Positions 24,418 through 34,831 of a DNA stretch of 64,000 nt are shown piece after piece (within the stretch, counting starts at the first letter, position 1; every line of letters begins with the position of its first letter). This stretch comes from Areca catechu. Its lineage: Eukaryota > Streptophyta > Magnoliopsida > Arecales > Arecaceae. Both the position numbers and the translations under genes were made by a program. Under the pieces are notes generated by a model. It did not search any database, was not told where the DNA came from, and saw only the letters and a program-made list of their open reading frames with translations. The stretch is taken from assembly GCA_021397845.1 (NCBI GenBank), contig CM038053.1, positions 113,993,825 through 114,057,824 of the forward strand, given 5' to 3'.

Positions 24418-24429
24418 TGGTATCAGAGC
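24418..24429 (+). other. Primer binding site of element I
   Basis: TGGTATCAGAGC, identical to the F1 and H sites. Confidence 0.8.
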
Positions 24430-25384
24430 CCAGAGATTTAGGATATCCATTATTTTTTTTTATCCATCTTATTCCTGTTATTCCAACTATTCTTTGCTTA
24501 TCCCTGATTTATCCTAGAGTTATTATCATCATCTCCTTCCTTGATCCATCCACCTCCACCTCCCATATGGCCAACCAGCAAGAAGCTGCGTCCATCACTA
24601 CCCAAGCCGTCCACCGGATCATCCAATCGACGCCGCAAGCACCATCCGGCCATCTTCCAGTCGCCGATCTCACCGGGAACACCTCCATCACTGTCCACTA
24701 CCCGTGAAGACTCCGACCATCCATCTTCCTCCCCCAACACCGTCTCTAGAGGAGAAACCCTACTGTTCCACCCTTCGCCTCAGGCCAGAAGCCACCTAGA
24801 AATCTGGCCCTACTGCTGTGACTCCCGCAACCACCGCCCAGCCACCACCAACGTCGATCGGAACCCAATCTTCCCTGCTACCAAGATGCCGGATGCCCCG
24901 CCCATCTCCCTCCTCCCATAATGCCCAGTGACCATCCCACCCATCGCTGGTCCACCGAATGGGACCTCAATTTTTCCTAGATCATAATGATCTCCCATCC
25001 AGCCTTCCCCTTCATCATTCATGGCATCGATCAGGACTCGCCATCGCTCGTGCCCTCCCAGGACTGCCGAATGCTCACAGCCAGACCGTCTTCGCCCAGT
25101 GCCATCGCTGATGAAAGCCTTACTGGTTTCCCTGCCCATGGCCCTCCTCTATTTTGCCCAACCTCCGTTTGTGGGGAAGAAGAGCATCACACGAACGTGA
25201 AAGCTACATGCTCCTCAAAGTACATGGATCTCAAAGCAGCCCAAAGATGGTGAATCACGAATCTCAGAGTGGCACCAATTTCAAAACTGCATGATTCTCA
25301 GAGCAGTCCAAAAAAAAAAAGGCTCATGGCTAGCAAGATCTGAGCCTGACTCGACGAAGTCGAGTTCTCCCCATCTCAAGAGAA
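24430..25384 (+). other. GC-rich, Pro/Ser-rich interior of element I
   Basis: The interval 24540-25160 is visibly richer in G and C than its neighbours and has overlapping short ORFs in several frames. The best is 24417-24707, whose inner ATG gives MANQQEAASITTQAVHRI. None matches gag or pol, and no gene can be chosen. It may be captured host DNA or a gag remnant. The segment ends with CTCGACGAAGTCGAG and AAGAGAA, the pol-end remnant and purine tract shared with C and D. Confidence 0.45.
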
Positions 25385-25522
25385 TGATGGGGACATCGAT
25401 CTGCATGAATCCCAGAGTAGCACGAATTCTGAAGTAGCATGAATCACAATGCAGTATGAATTTCGATGCACATAAATTTAGATTTGAAGATCATTTAATC
25501 CTCCACATAAGAAGGTCCCCAT

Positions 25523-25635
25523 ATGAATTCCAAGTGGTGCCCAACACATGATGACAAATGAATGCCCACATGAATGCCAAGTGGTGCCAAACACATGATG
25601 ACTCATGAATGCCCACATGAATGCCAAGTGGCACC
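25523..25635 (+). repeat. 47-base tandem repeat in LTR I
   Basis: Units start at 25523 and 25570, and a partial third at 25617. The unit begins ATGAATGCCAAGTGGTGCC; the first two copies differ at only a few bases. Confidence 0.85.
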
Positions 25636-25796
25636 TATGCATGCAGATTTTTAGATTTGGACACTTGGCAACCACAAGGAGATACTTGGCACCCATGCAT
25701 TTTGCCATCCCTTTTTATGAAACTTGAAATTCAAATTTTTAGCTACCTTCCCCTCTTTCCATGTAAAATTTGAATTTCAAATGGGGCTTAGAAGGC

Positions 25797-25804
25797 TATA
25801 AATA
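25797..25804 (+). promoter_or_regulatory. Probable TATA box of LTR I
   Basis: TATAAATA, with the start of R expected 25-35 bases on. Confidence 0.5.
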
Positions 25805-26200
25805 GGCCCCTATCTCTTTGTAAAAGGATGCTAGTGATGAATGAAAGTTTTTTTATAGAAGAGTGACTCTTCTTTTGCTCCATGAGGAGAGGGTGTGAGG
25901 CCCAATCCTAGGACATGATGTGAGGTCATGTCTAGTTATCTCCTTGATTCCATCTTCCTTACCACCCTCGTGTCCTTTGAGATTCATCCTAACGGCTCCA
26001 TTAGTGAGGCGGGTGATATGCCCTAGAGGTGAGAGATCTCTCCATAAGTATGAGTCCCAAAGTTTATGAGAGTCCCAATTTCTACCTTCTATCTCCATTG
26101 TTCCTTCACCACCTTCTACAAAAAATATATATAGTAGTACCCTAATCTCAGTGACTTTTCAGCTCGCCGACGATCCAACCCCATGCCCCGTCCCACATCA

Positions 26201-26446
26201 AAAACCTATTTTGCTAAAATTTCATGCCCTATTCTTAATTTTAGATGTTTAATTTCAGCTTTATGTCATTGAAAGATCTTTGAAAATAAAATTTTCAAAT
26301 CACCTCTTGAGGGAGAGTATTTATACTCTTCAATCTATTATTCAAAACTCTTTTTGACTACTTTCACCTTGTTTCATTGCTGAATTTATTATTCTTTAGC
26401 ATGTTTTTTTTAAAGTATCAGGATACATAAATTTCTTTTTTAGCTC
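26201..26446 (+). other. F1 3' untranslated region, left part
   Basis: Colinear with H 54378-54565 (ATTTCATG, TTTAGATGTTT, AGTATCAGGATACAT). Non-coding. It continues at 56256 after the H insertion. Confidence 0.75.
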
Positions 26447-26451
26447 TGATA
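26447..26451. repeat. Target-site duplication of H, left copy
   Basis: TGATA, repeated at 56251-56255 just after the H 3' LTR. Confidence 0.92.
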
Positions 26452-27074
26452 TGTTGACTCCGTTATTGATTTTGATGATAAACAAAATGTTTAAGTATAA
26501 GTTGAGTACTAATGATTTCTTTGAAATGTATTTTTTATAGAAAAGGTGCTCATCAATTTGACAAATGTTATTTGATTGAAGAAGTCAAAGTTTAGATGAA
26601 AGATCTGCTCAAAGAAGACTTGAACAATTGAAGATTGCTTGAATGGATACATGAGTTTAACACAGACTTGATTCAGTACAAGTTCAGTTATTTATGTGAA
26701 GATCTCAGTGAAGTGTCGACTCAAAGTGTCGACACATGATACCAAGTGTCGACACATGATAGTGAAGTGTCCACTCAAGCTGGTATGCAAAGAAAGTTTC
26801 AGATGGCACGGCTGAAATGTCAACACATGGACTTGAAGTATCAACTCAAAGTGTCAACACAGATCAGCTCATCGCTTGAAATTTTTTAGTCACAAAACTT
26901 GCTGAAGTTGAAGATCTGGTGAAGTGTTGACAAATGGATACCTAGTGTCTACTCAAAGTGTCGACTCACCTGAAAAAGTGTTGACACATCTGAGATTTCC
27001 AGAAAGCTACATTGAAGATATTTGAACTAGGTATCAACTAAAGAAGTTTAAGTGTCGACCTGAAGTGTCGACTC
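26452..27074 (+). repeat. 5' LTR of H, first piece
   Basis: TGTTGACTCCGTTATTG up to the GACTC where element G entered. The 3' LTR of H matches at 54728 onward. From 26714 it carries GTGTCGACAC and GTGTCGACTC motifs. Confidence 0.92.
27070..27074. repeat. Target-site duplication of G, left copy
   Basis: GACTC, repeated at 38533-38537. The target lies inside a GTGTCGACTC motif of the H LTR. Confidence 0.93.
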
Positions 27075-28835
27075 TGTTGCCCAAGTAGCTATCCAAAAGG
27101 GGGGTGAATTGAGAATTTAAAAAATTATGCAAGATAATGTGCAATTAAAAATCTCTTATGAGTGTTAGGTGCTGTGATAGAGTAATAAATTGTAGAAGCT
27201 AAATAAAGTCAGTAAATATAACACAAACAAATAAAATTTATAGTGGTTCGGAGCAACCCAGCTCCTACATCCACTATCCAAGATACCACTTGGAATTTCC
27301 ACTATATTCACACCCGAATACGATATGATTGTTTTACAAGATCACAATCCAAACCTCTACACTTTGGTTTAAATGGGATCACCAAAGAAAATCCAACACC
27401 CTTGGTTTTGAATAGGCTCACCAAAGAAACCCAACTTGGTTTTCATAGGATCACCAAGAACCTAACTTGGTTTTACTAGGATCATCAAGAACCCAACACT
27501 TGGTTTTATCAAAGGCTCAACAAGAACCTATTTGATTTTTCAACTGGGCTCACCAATAATCCAACAATTCAATAAAATGAATTGAAATAATGTAACAAAA
27601 ATGACAAACTCAATTTATTGGATAGTTGCCAGTGCAGCTTGATAGAAGTCTACTTGGCTTGCACTTGAATGAGCTTTAATTGCTTCAGTGGCTTCTTCCC
27701 AAATTGCTTCAAGCTTCAGATCAGAGTTGATGAAGACTTGAGGCATGCTTGAATGCTCTTGTGCTCTTTTTCTTGTTGGTAGCTAGGATATTCAATGAAG
27801 CTCTCTAAAACATTGAAGAACTCTCTAATCATTACTTCAAAGAAGTTCAAATTCTTCAAATATAAGGTCTTCAATCACTCCAAGATAATTCTAGCTGTTG
27901 TAGACCATTAGGAAGTGATTTGTGACCGTTGGAGCACTTTTGGCATTCAAAAGAAATTCTGGAACTAGCCATTGGATACCTGAAAGCGATACTCGAGTCG
28001 GCTCTGATTTCTTCGAGTCGACTCGGATCCTTTGACTCGATAGGTTGAGTCGCCAAATCTTCAGTGCAGTTGACTCTTTATCTCAAGGTGAAAATTTCAC
28101 TCTAGACGAGTCGACTCTTGATAGCTCGGGTCGGCTCGAACTTATATCTTTGAAAAACTTAAACTCGAGGAGTCTGCTCTTTTCAACTTGGGTCGGCTAT
28201 TCTTCTCAGGTTCTGAAATCATCACTCTAGAAAAGTTGGCTCGATGCAGTTCGGGTCGGCTTTCTTTCTTAGGTCTTTAAGATTAGGTCTGGTAGAGTCG
28301 GCTCTTTCTGGTTCGAGTCAGCTCTCCTGTTTGTTCTTAAAAATCTTCAAAAACTGGACTTGGAAGAGTCGGCTCGAACATATTCGAGTCGACTCAGATT
28401 CACTGGAGTGGTCGGTTACCTTCGAGTTGGCTCGGATTGCTGCGTACTAGAATCCTTGCTGCATGCCATGAAGTGGAGTCTGTTCTTCAACATGCTGGGT
28501 CAGCTCGAGTATCTTCTTCAGGATTTTTACAATTGAACTCAAGGAAAAACTCTCACCAACACTCTTATATTTTCAAGCAAACCAACTTAATATAATTATA
28601 AGGTGCACACACACAGAAGTAACCCTTTTTACATAATTTTTCTTAGCTTTTTCATTGGGTTCTTCTTTACAAAATCAAATTTCAACACAACTCAAGCAAG
28701 AAACAAAGATGTTGGAGTTGAAGTTTGAACAAATAAACCATCCTGCAAAAACTTGTAAAACACTTGAAGAGTTGTTGAACTACATATACATGCTCCAATA
28801 TTTGGTTATCATAAAAATCACTAATGGGGTCAATA
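27075..28835 (-). repeat. 3' LTR of G
   Basis: 1761 bases. Minus-strand start TATTGACCCCATTAG (TG changed to TA); end CTACTTGGGCAACA. It pairs with 36749-38532. Confidence 0.92.
27991..28510. repeat. CGAGTCGGCTCG palindrome cluster, 3' LTR of G
   Basis: More than ten copies of GAGTCGGCTC or GAGTCGACTC, at the same place as in the 5' LTR of G (37671-38190). Confidence 0.82.
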
Positions 28836-28857
28836 ATCTCCCCTTTTTGATGATGAC
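28836..28857 (-). other. Polypurine tract of G
   Basis: On the minus strand, CATCATCAAAAAGGGGAGAT directly before the LTR. The F1 and H tracts have the same form. Confidence 0.88.
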
Positions 28858-29576
28858 AAAACACTGGCATGAAAAAGTAAGATAAAACTTTACAATTACT
28901 TATATAATTGTATTTTCAAGAATATAAACAAGTAAAATGAATTGACTTTAATTAGTGCCAAACTATGGAAGGAGAATTAGGGCATAGAGAGGTAATCTCT
29001 CCCTCAATAAGATACTCTATGTTTTGACATTTTTCATGCAATTTCATATTTCAAAGCTCAAAAGTTTTTAACAAAACTTTAAGTATCAGAGCTATTAATG
29101 TCAAAGTTTAAAATATTATATATCAGAGCTTAAATTTTGTAAATCAGAGCTTTCATATGTAATGTATTAGAGTTTTCAAGCTTTATGTATCAGAGCAAAC
29201 ATACAAACATAACATACAAACATGAACATATCTTATCCTTTTCATGCAATATCTTCATAAATTTCTCCCCTTTTTTTAATCAATCAAAAAGGTGAAGTTA
29301 GAGTTAAGCTCATAGTTTAAATAGAATGAGAAAGTATTTAAATTTGTTTGAGATAATTTTACTTTCTCACATTCATCTTGAAATTCTAATTAAAAGTCAG
29401 TCATTGTATAAACAATTGAACATAAACATTCATTGTAGAGAGAGATAGAAACAATTTATGAGACAAAATGTGAACTTTCATTTCATTTCAAAGATGTTCA
29501 ATATAAAGTACAAAATGAAAGATAATATATCTAGTCACTGTCTATGTTTACTATAGGGTTGGAGGTTGATCCGAAT
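28858..29576 (-). other. Non-coding region after ORF2 of G
   Basis: AT-rich, with several 'tatcagagct' repeats at 29086-29200 on the plus strand. It corresponds to the 3' untranslated stretch of H (53958-54713), where 'agctttgatactct' motifs occur. No ORF. Confidence 0.6.
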
Positions 29577-31436
29577 TTAGATGCCTGGAGGTAGAGAGGC
29601 AATTGGGTCAGCATCTAAGATATGAGATGGTGGAATAGTATTGGATCTCTGTGGTCTAAAATGAGGAGCTGGTTGTCTAGGATGAACAGACTGACCAGTA
29701 AAAGAAGATGATTGAGGCTTAGGTCTAGTAGGATCCAGCGGTGTTGGAGGATACACTTTGAGCAGATTGAAGGTGTTCAACTTTGGTCATTAGCTTCCAC
29801 AAAAAGTTGTTAATGGTCTTCAATTCAGTTTCAATTTTCTTTGTATTCTTGGAAGCAGCCAATTTTCCATTGAGACTCTTAATTCTGTAATTTCGTTTTG
29901 CATTAAAAGAATTTCAGAAGCTTGGACATTTGCAAAGGCTTCAGCTGATCCTCTGAGTCTTCCGAACTCAGCTCTTATAATTCCAATACCTCTTGTGTAG
30001 TCCTCTTCCATCTTCTTGCCTTCTCTACTGAGCCCATTATGATCCTTAAGTTATCCATCTCAACTCTATAAGCTTCAAGTACTTGAGTGACAGATTTCTC
30101 AATCATTTCAGAACTTGAAGTAATCAATTAAAGAATGGGTTGCAAATCTATCTTAATTGCATATGCTGTAGGCATGGAGGTCAAGGGTATCGATTCTACT
30201 TCTCATATTATCAATTTGCCCTCCAATTGATTAAGTCTCTCATCAACAGACTGGTGAAATTCACTAAGCATTGTAGACATAGAGGAATTATAGTTTCAGT
30301 CAAGTTCCATATCTGCTATGCAATGAAATCTGTGGTATTGAATTATCTACAACAGGAGCAGCAATTCCAGGACTATGAACAGGAATATCAGTGGTAGCCT
30401 GAGTGTAGATAGGTTACCAAGAGGCATATCAGGTACTGAAATATCTAGAAAGGGAGCATCAAATTATGTTTTGAACAGGAGACCCTAGCTATGGCTGTGA
30501 CTTTGGAATTTGAATGAAGTGCTTTCACCAGTCTCCATTTCAGCTTGCTCTTGTACTTCTTCAGTTTCTTCAGTATTGGAGCATCAACTTCTTTTTCCAA
30601 GTTCCTTCTGAAAGCAGGTACCCATCCTTTGTATTGTTTTTGGTGTTAAGTGTCAGTATGAAGGAGGGTTTTACAGTCTTCTCCTAATAAGTCAATGTTT
30701 GCACCTTGGAAGAAAAGAGTGAGGACCATTCCGTAAGGCAAACATGCTTTTACCTTTCTCACTACCTCTTTCATCTGACTAATCATGATAGCTGGTAGGT
30801 TAATTTTATCCCCATTTATCAAAGCTCTATGAAACAAAGATCTTGCTCACTTACCCAGTCAAAGCGGCCTGTCCTGGGTAGAAAGATCCTACTAATAAAG
30901 CTATGAAGAATTCTCATTTCAATGGACAAAGTGCTGGCCATGAGAATTCCAATTTCATCAACTTCAGTCCTTTCCAATACAGTTTACAGGGTTTTGTTCT
31001 CTCTTTAGGACCAAGTACTCAGTGCCCTCAAATGGCATTTCTAAAATATTTCCAAGAATTTCTTCTGATATAATAATTCTTCTCCTTTGACTGAAGAATC
31101 AATAAAGTTTTCACCAAATCTCAAGTTTTCATAGAAGTTTCTAAGTATATTTGGGTAGGTTTTGATATCCAAGGAACACAAATTTCTCAACCTTGATTTT
31201 CAATAAAATCTCAATAACAAATCCAATTTCTTTAGGTATTCAAAAAAATCCTTCTTCCAGTAGTAATAGGTGTATACCTAAGGAAATCTGATGGCTTGGT
31301 GAGACGGGACTTTGTTCTTCATCTGATTGAGGTGGAGTTCGAGAAGCACTATCTTCTTAGAATTTTGTTCTTCTTTCTGAGGAGCAGCATCTGTTTCCCA
31401 TTGAGATTTCCTGCTTAATGCCTTCTTTGGAGCCAT
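29577..31436 (-). pseudogene. Post-pol ORF2 pseudogene (G)
   Basis: Starts at ATG 31436 (MAPKKALSRKSQWETD) and, over frameshifts, runs to a stop at 29577 after a Pro-rich tail (HILDADPIASLPPGI). That is about 620 codons, close to the 640 of H. Inner landmarks on the minus strand are TYPNILRNFYENLRFGENF (about 31165), INLPAIMISQMKE (about 30800), CLPYGMVLTLFFQ (about 30740) and a likely coiled-coil piece (IIRAEFGRLRGSAEAF, about 29950). The same order is in F1 and H. The core resembles the 'putative plant transposon protein' domain. Whether it acts as an envelope-like or other accessory protein is unknown. Confidence 0.72.
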
Positions 31437-31572
31437 TACACAAATACACTTAAGTTCCGAAGCAGTTTTTGGAAGGTAGAAGATTTTGGAAATGTTTTTG
31501 GAGGGAAAGAGTGTAGGGTTGAAGAATAGAAATGTGAATAAAAAACCCTACAGCTCAAACTAAAAATAGATA

Positions 31573-31626
31573 GCTCGATATCCGAGCTGGCTCGACCAAT
31601 AGGTCATCTACTCGAGTCGGCTCGAG
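31573..31626. repeat. Palindromes between pol and ORF2 (G)
   Basis: CTCGATATCCGAGCTGGCTCG and CTCGAGTCGGCTCGAG lie about 140-190 bases before the ORF2 start. The second matches the LTR motifs of G itself, not those of F1/H. Confidence 0.82.
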
Positions 31627-31779
31627 TAGAGGGAGCACAAAAAGTGATTTTTGGGCTTTCAATCAAGGACCTTTTTAAAAAAATTGGATAAGGAGGTCAC
31701 CTAGATAATTTTCCTTAAGTTTATAGGAATGTTTCTAGAGTTGCTTCACATAACCCTAGTTCACTTCTAATCATCATTA

Positions 31780-34700
31780 CAAATCTATCAAAATTTAAAG
31801 GTTGGTAAAAATGTCAGCAAGCTAGTTTTCAGTTGGCACGAATTCAAGTATAATATCATTATTCAATACAAGATCTCTAATGAAATGGTACCTAATTTCA
31901 ATGTGCTTAGTTCTTGAATGCTGAACAAGATTTTTTGCCAAATTAATAGCACTTGTGTTATCACATTTAATTAGAATTTTAGATTATGTAATACCAAAGT
32001 CTTCTGGCTGTTGTTTAATCCATAACACTTGAGCACAACAACTACCAGCATCAACGTACTCTGCCTCAGCAATAGACAGTGCTACAGAGTTTTACTTCTT
32101 ACAGTGCCACAAAATTAAATTCAACCCTAGAAATTGGCATGTACCACTAGTGCTCTTTTTATCAATTTTGCAACCAGCATAATCAGCATTAGAAAAACCA
32201 ATTAAATTCAAAGATGATTCTTTAGAATACCAAAGACCTAAATTGCTTGTACCTTTTAAATATTTGATAATTCTCTTAACAGCAAGCATATGTGTTTCTT
32301 TAGGATTACATTGAAATCTAGCACAAACACATACACTGTACAAGATATCTGGTCTACTGGTAGTCAAATATAATAAGGATCCGATCATACCTCTATATAG
32401 CTTTTGGTCAACATTGGATTCACTTTCATCTTTGTCCAATCTACAGGTAGGGCTCATGGGTGTGTTGGCCTTTTACTTGTCTCCATGCCAAATTTCTTGA
32501 TATTTCTTTGATATACTTGGCTTGGCTTATAAACATTCCTTCCGTCATTTGTTTGACTTGTAATCCAAGGAAGTAGTTGAGTTCACCCATAAGCCTCATT
32601 TCAAACTCACCCTACATCAACTCAGCAAATTCTCCACAAAGATTTTCATTAGTTGCATCAAATATTATGTCATCAACATAAATTTGTACAACTAACATAT
32701 CATTCTCTTTTTTAATAAAAAGAGTTTTGTCAACATTTCCTCTTTTGAAATATTTTTAAGTAAAAATTTACTTAGTCTATAATACCAGGCCCTAGGTGCT
32801 TGTTTCAAACCATATAAAGCCTTATTCAATTTAAACACATGATTTGGAAAAGCATGATTTTCAAAACATGGGGTTGTTTTACAAAAACTTGTTCAGAAAT
32901 AAATCTATTTTAAAAAATACTTTTGACATCCATTTGAAAGAGTTTAAAGTTCATGTAGCAAGCAAATACAAAAAGTAATTTAATGGCCTCAAGTCTTGCT
33001 ACAAAAGCATATGTTTCATCAAAATCAATGCCTTCCTCTTGATTGTACCCTTTTGCTACCAACCTTGCTTTATTTCTTATAACCTTACCATTCTCATCTA
33101 GTTTGTTCCTATAGACCCATTTGGTTCCTATGATGGGATGGTCAGTAGTCTACTAACTGGTGTCTAAACATTATTCCTTTCAAACTGGTTTAATTCATCA
33201 TGCATGGCTATCATCTAGTTATGATCAGTTTCAGCCTCTTCTAAACTGTGTGGCTCAATTTATGAAACAAAGGCTAGGTAGTCATGTACATCTCTATGTA
33301 CTGACCTAGTCCTAACACCATGAGAAGGATCACCAATAATTAAATCTTTAGGATGTGAAGTTACATACCTCCATTCCTTTGGTAACTCAGTATGATCCTT
33401 GCTTACCACTTCATTTCCATCTTGTGTTGGCTTGTCTTGAATGCTTAGATCTTCCATTTCCTTTTGTAGTGTACCTGCATCATTATCTATACATTCATCC
33501 TTTCTAGATGGTGAGGGGTTAGCTTCATCAAAAACAACATGAATTGACTCTTCAACAGTAAGAGTCCTCTTGTTAATCACTCTATATGCTTTGCTATATA
33601 ATGAATAACCAAGGAATATAGATTCATCAGATTTTGCATCAAACTTTTCTAAGTTATCTTTACCATTGTTCAACACAAAGCATTTACACCCAAAAATATG
33701 AAAATAATTGATATTCAGTTTTCTTCCATTCCAAAGCTCGTAGGGGGTTTTCTTTGAAATTGGTCGAATTAAAACTCAGTTTAATATGTAACAGGCAGTG
33801 TTAACTGGTTCTGCCCAAAAGTACCTTGGAAGATTACCTTCACACAACATGGTTCGGGCCATTTCATCCAAAGTCCTATTCTTTCTCTCTACAACACCAT
33901 TTTGTTGTGGTGTTCTAGGAGTGGAGAAGTTGTGATCAATGCCGTGCTCAGTGTAATATTCATCAAAAAAATTATTTTGAAATTCAGTTCCGTGTTCACT
34001 TCTTATAGAAATAACAGAAAGATTTTTCTCATTTGAAACTTTCTTATGAAATTTTTGAAATACATCAAAAGTTTCATCCTTATGTGCAATAAATAATATC
34101 CATGTGAATCTTAAAAAGTCATTTACAATCACAAGGCCATATTTCATACCTCCTAGGCTTGTGGTCCTAGTTGGTATAAATAAGTCCATATGAAGTAGCT
34201 CAAGGGGTCTAGTTATTGAAATAAATTTTTTGATTTAAAACTCTCCCTAGTTTTTTTGCCTAATTGATAAGCAACACACACATAATCAAGATCAACTTTA
34301 AAGTGTGGCAAACCTCTAACTAGATTCTTAGAAATTAATTTGACAATTGTATGCATGCTAGCATGACCTAATCGTCTATGCCATAATAAATATGACTCCT
34401 TGGTCTTATCATTCATTACTACTAGACTGGAACTACTAGTCATGGCTAGATCATTTAGATCTACCACATAGATGTTTCCAAGTCTATGACCAATGAATTT
34501 GTAGCTACAATTAAGAGAGTTAGTTACTGTACACATTGAAGATTAAAAGATAACCTTGAAGCCTTTATCACATAATTGACAATACTCAATAATTTATGCT
34601 TTAATTTATCTACTAGCAGCACATCTTCAATAAAAGTACAGGGGGTTATTTTGATCTTATCGATTCCGATTATTTTCTACTTGCCATTATCTCTGAAAGT

Positions 34701-34826
34701 AACCAATTCTCCTTCTTTCATTTGTAGGGTGATGAACTGATCTTTGTCACCCGTCATATGCCTTGAACAGCTGCTATCAAGATACCATCTTTTCTTTAAT
34801 TTGTGAGCTACAAGACAGTCCTACAA
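31780..34826 (-). pseudogene. pol: Sirevirus-type pol pseudogene: PR-IN-RT-RNase H (G)
   Basis: Order on the minus strand: protease with YLDSSCSRHMTG (Gly of DSG lost) near 34770; zinc region WHRRLGHASM (34213-34536); integrase core 33776-34189 with MDLF, IRSEHGTEF and NGVVERKN, so the second catalytic Asp is Glu; integrase C-terminus 33260-33676; RT with intact YVDD at 32669-32680; RNase H at 32092-32457 (ADYAGCKIDKKSTSGTC). It ends with LADIFT near 31797. Multiple stops and frameshifts. The 32092-32457 frame ends at HCKK with TAA. Confidence 0.92.
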
Positions 34827-34831
34827 AATAA

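Larger units (their letters stand above)
24414..26200 (+). mobile_element. Non-autonomous gypsy-like element I (5' LTR lost)
   Basis: A primer site (24418-24429) is followed by a 0.97 kb interior, the chromovirus-type pol end with purine tract, and a 3' LTR. No 5' LTR precedes the primer site; F1 ORF2 sequence does. F1 sequence equivalent to H 53262-54378 is missing here. One deletion from ORF2 through the 5' LTR of I explains both losses. Confidence 0.7.
25385..26200 (+). repeat. 3' LTR of element I
   Basis: 816 bases, from TGATGGGGACATCGATCTGC to CGTCCCACATCA. The start matches the form of the D LTR start and the end that of D and C. TATAAATA stands at 25797. F1 sequence resumes directly after it. 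Confidence 0.75.

Noticed and set aside
24810..25139. 109-codon antisense ORF in element I
   Set aside because: Likely a by-product of the GC-rich composition; overlapping ORFs exist on both strands and none is recognisable.
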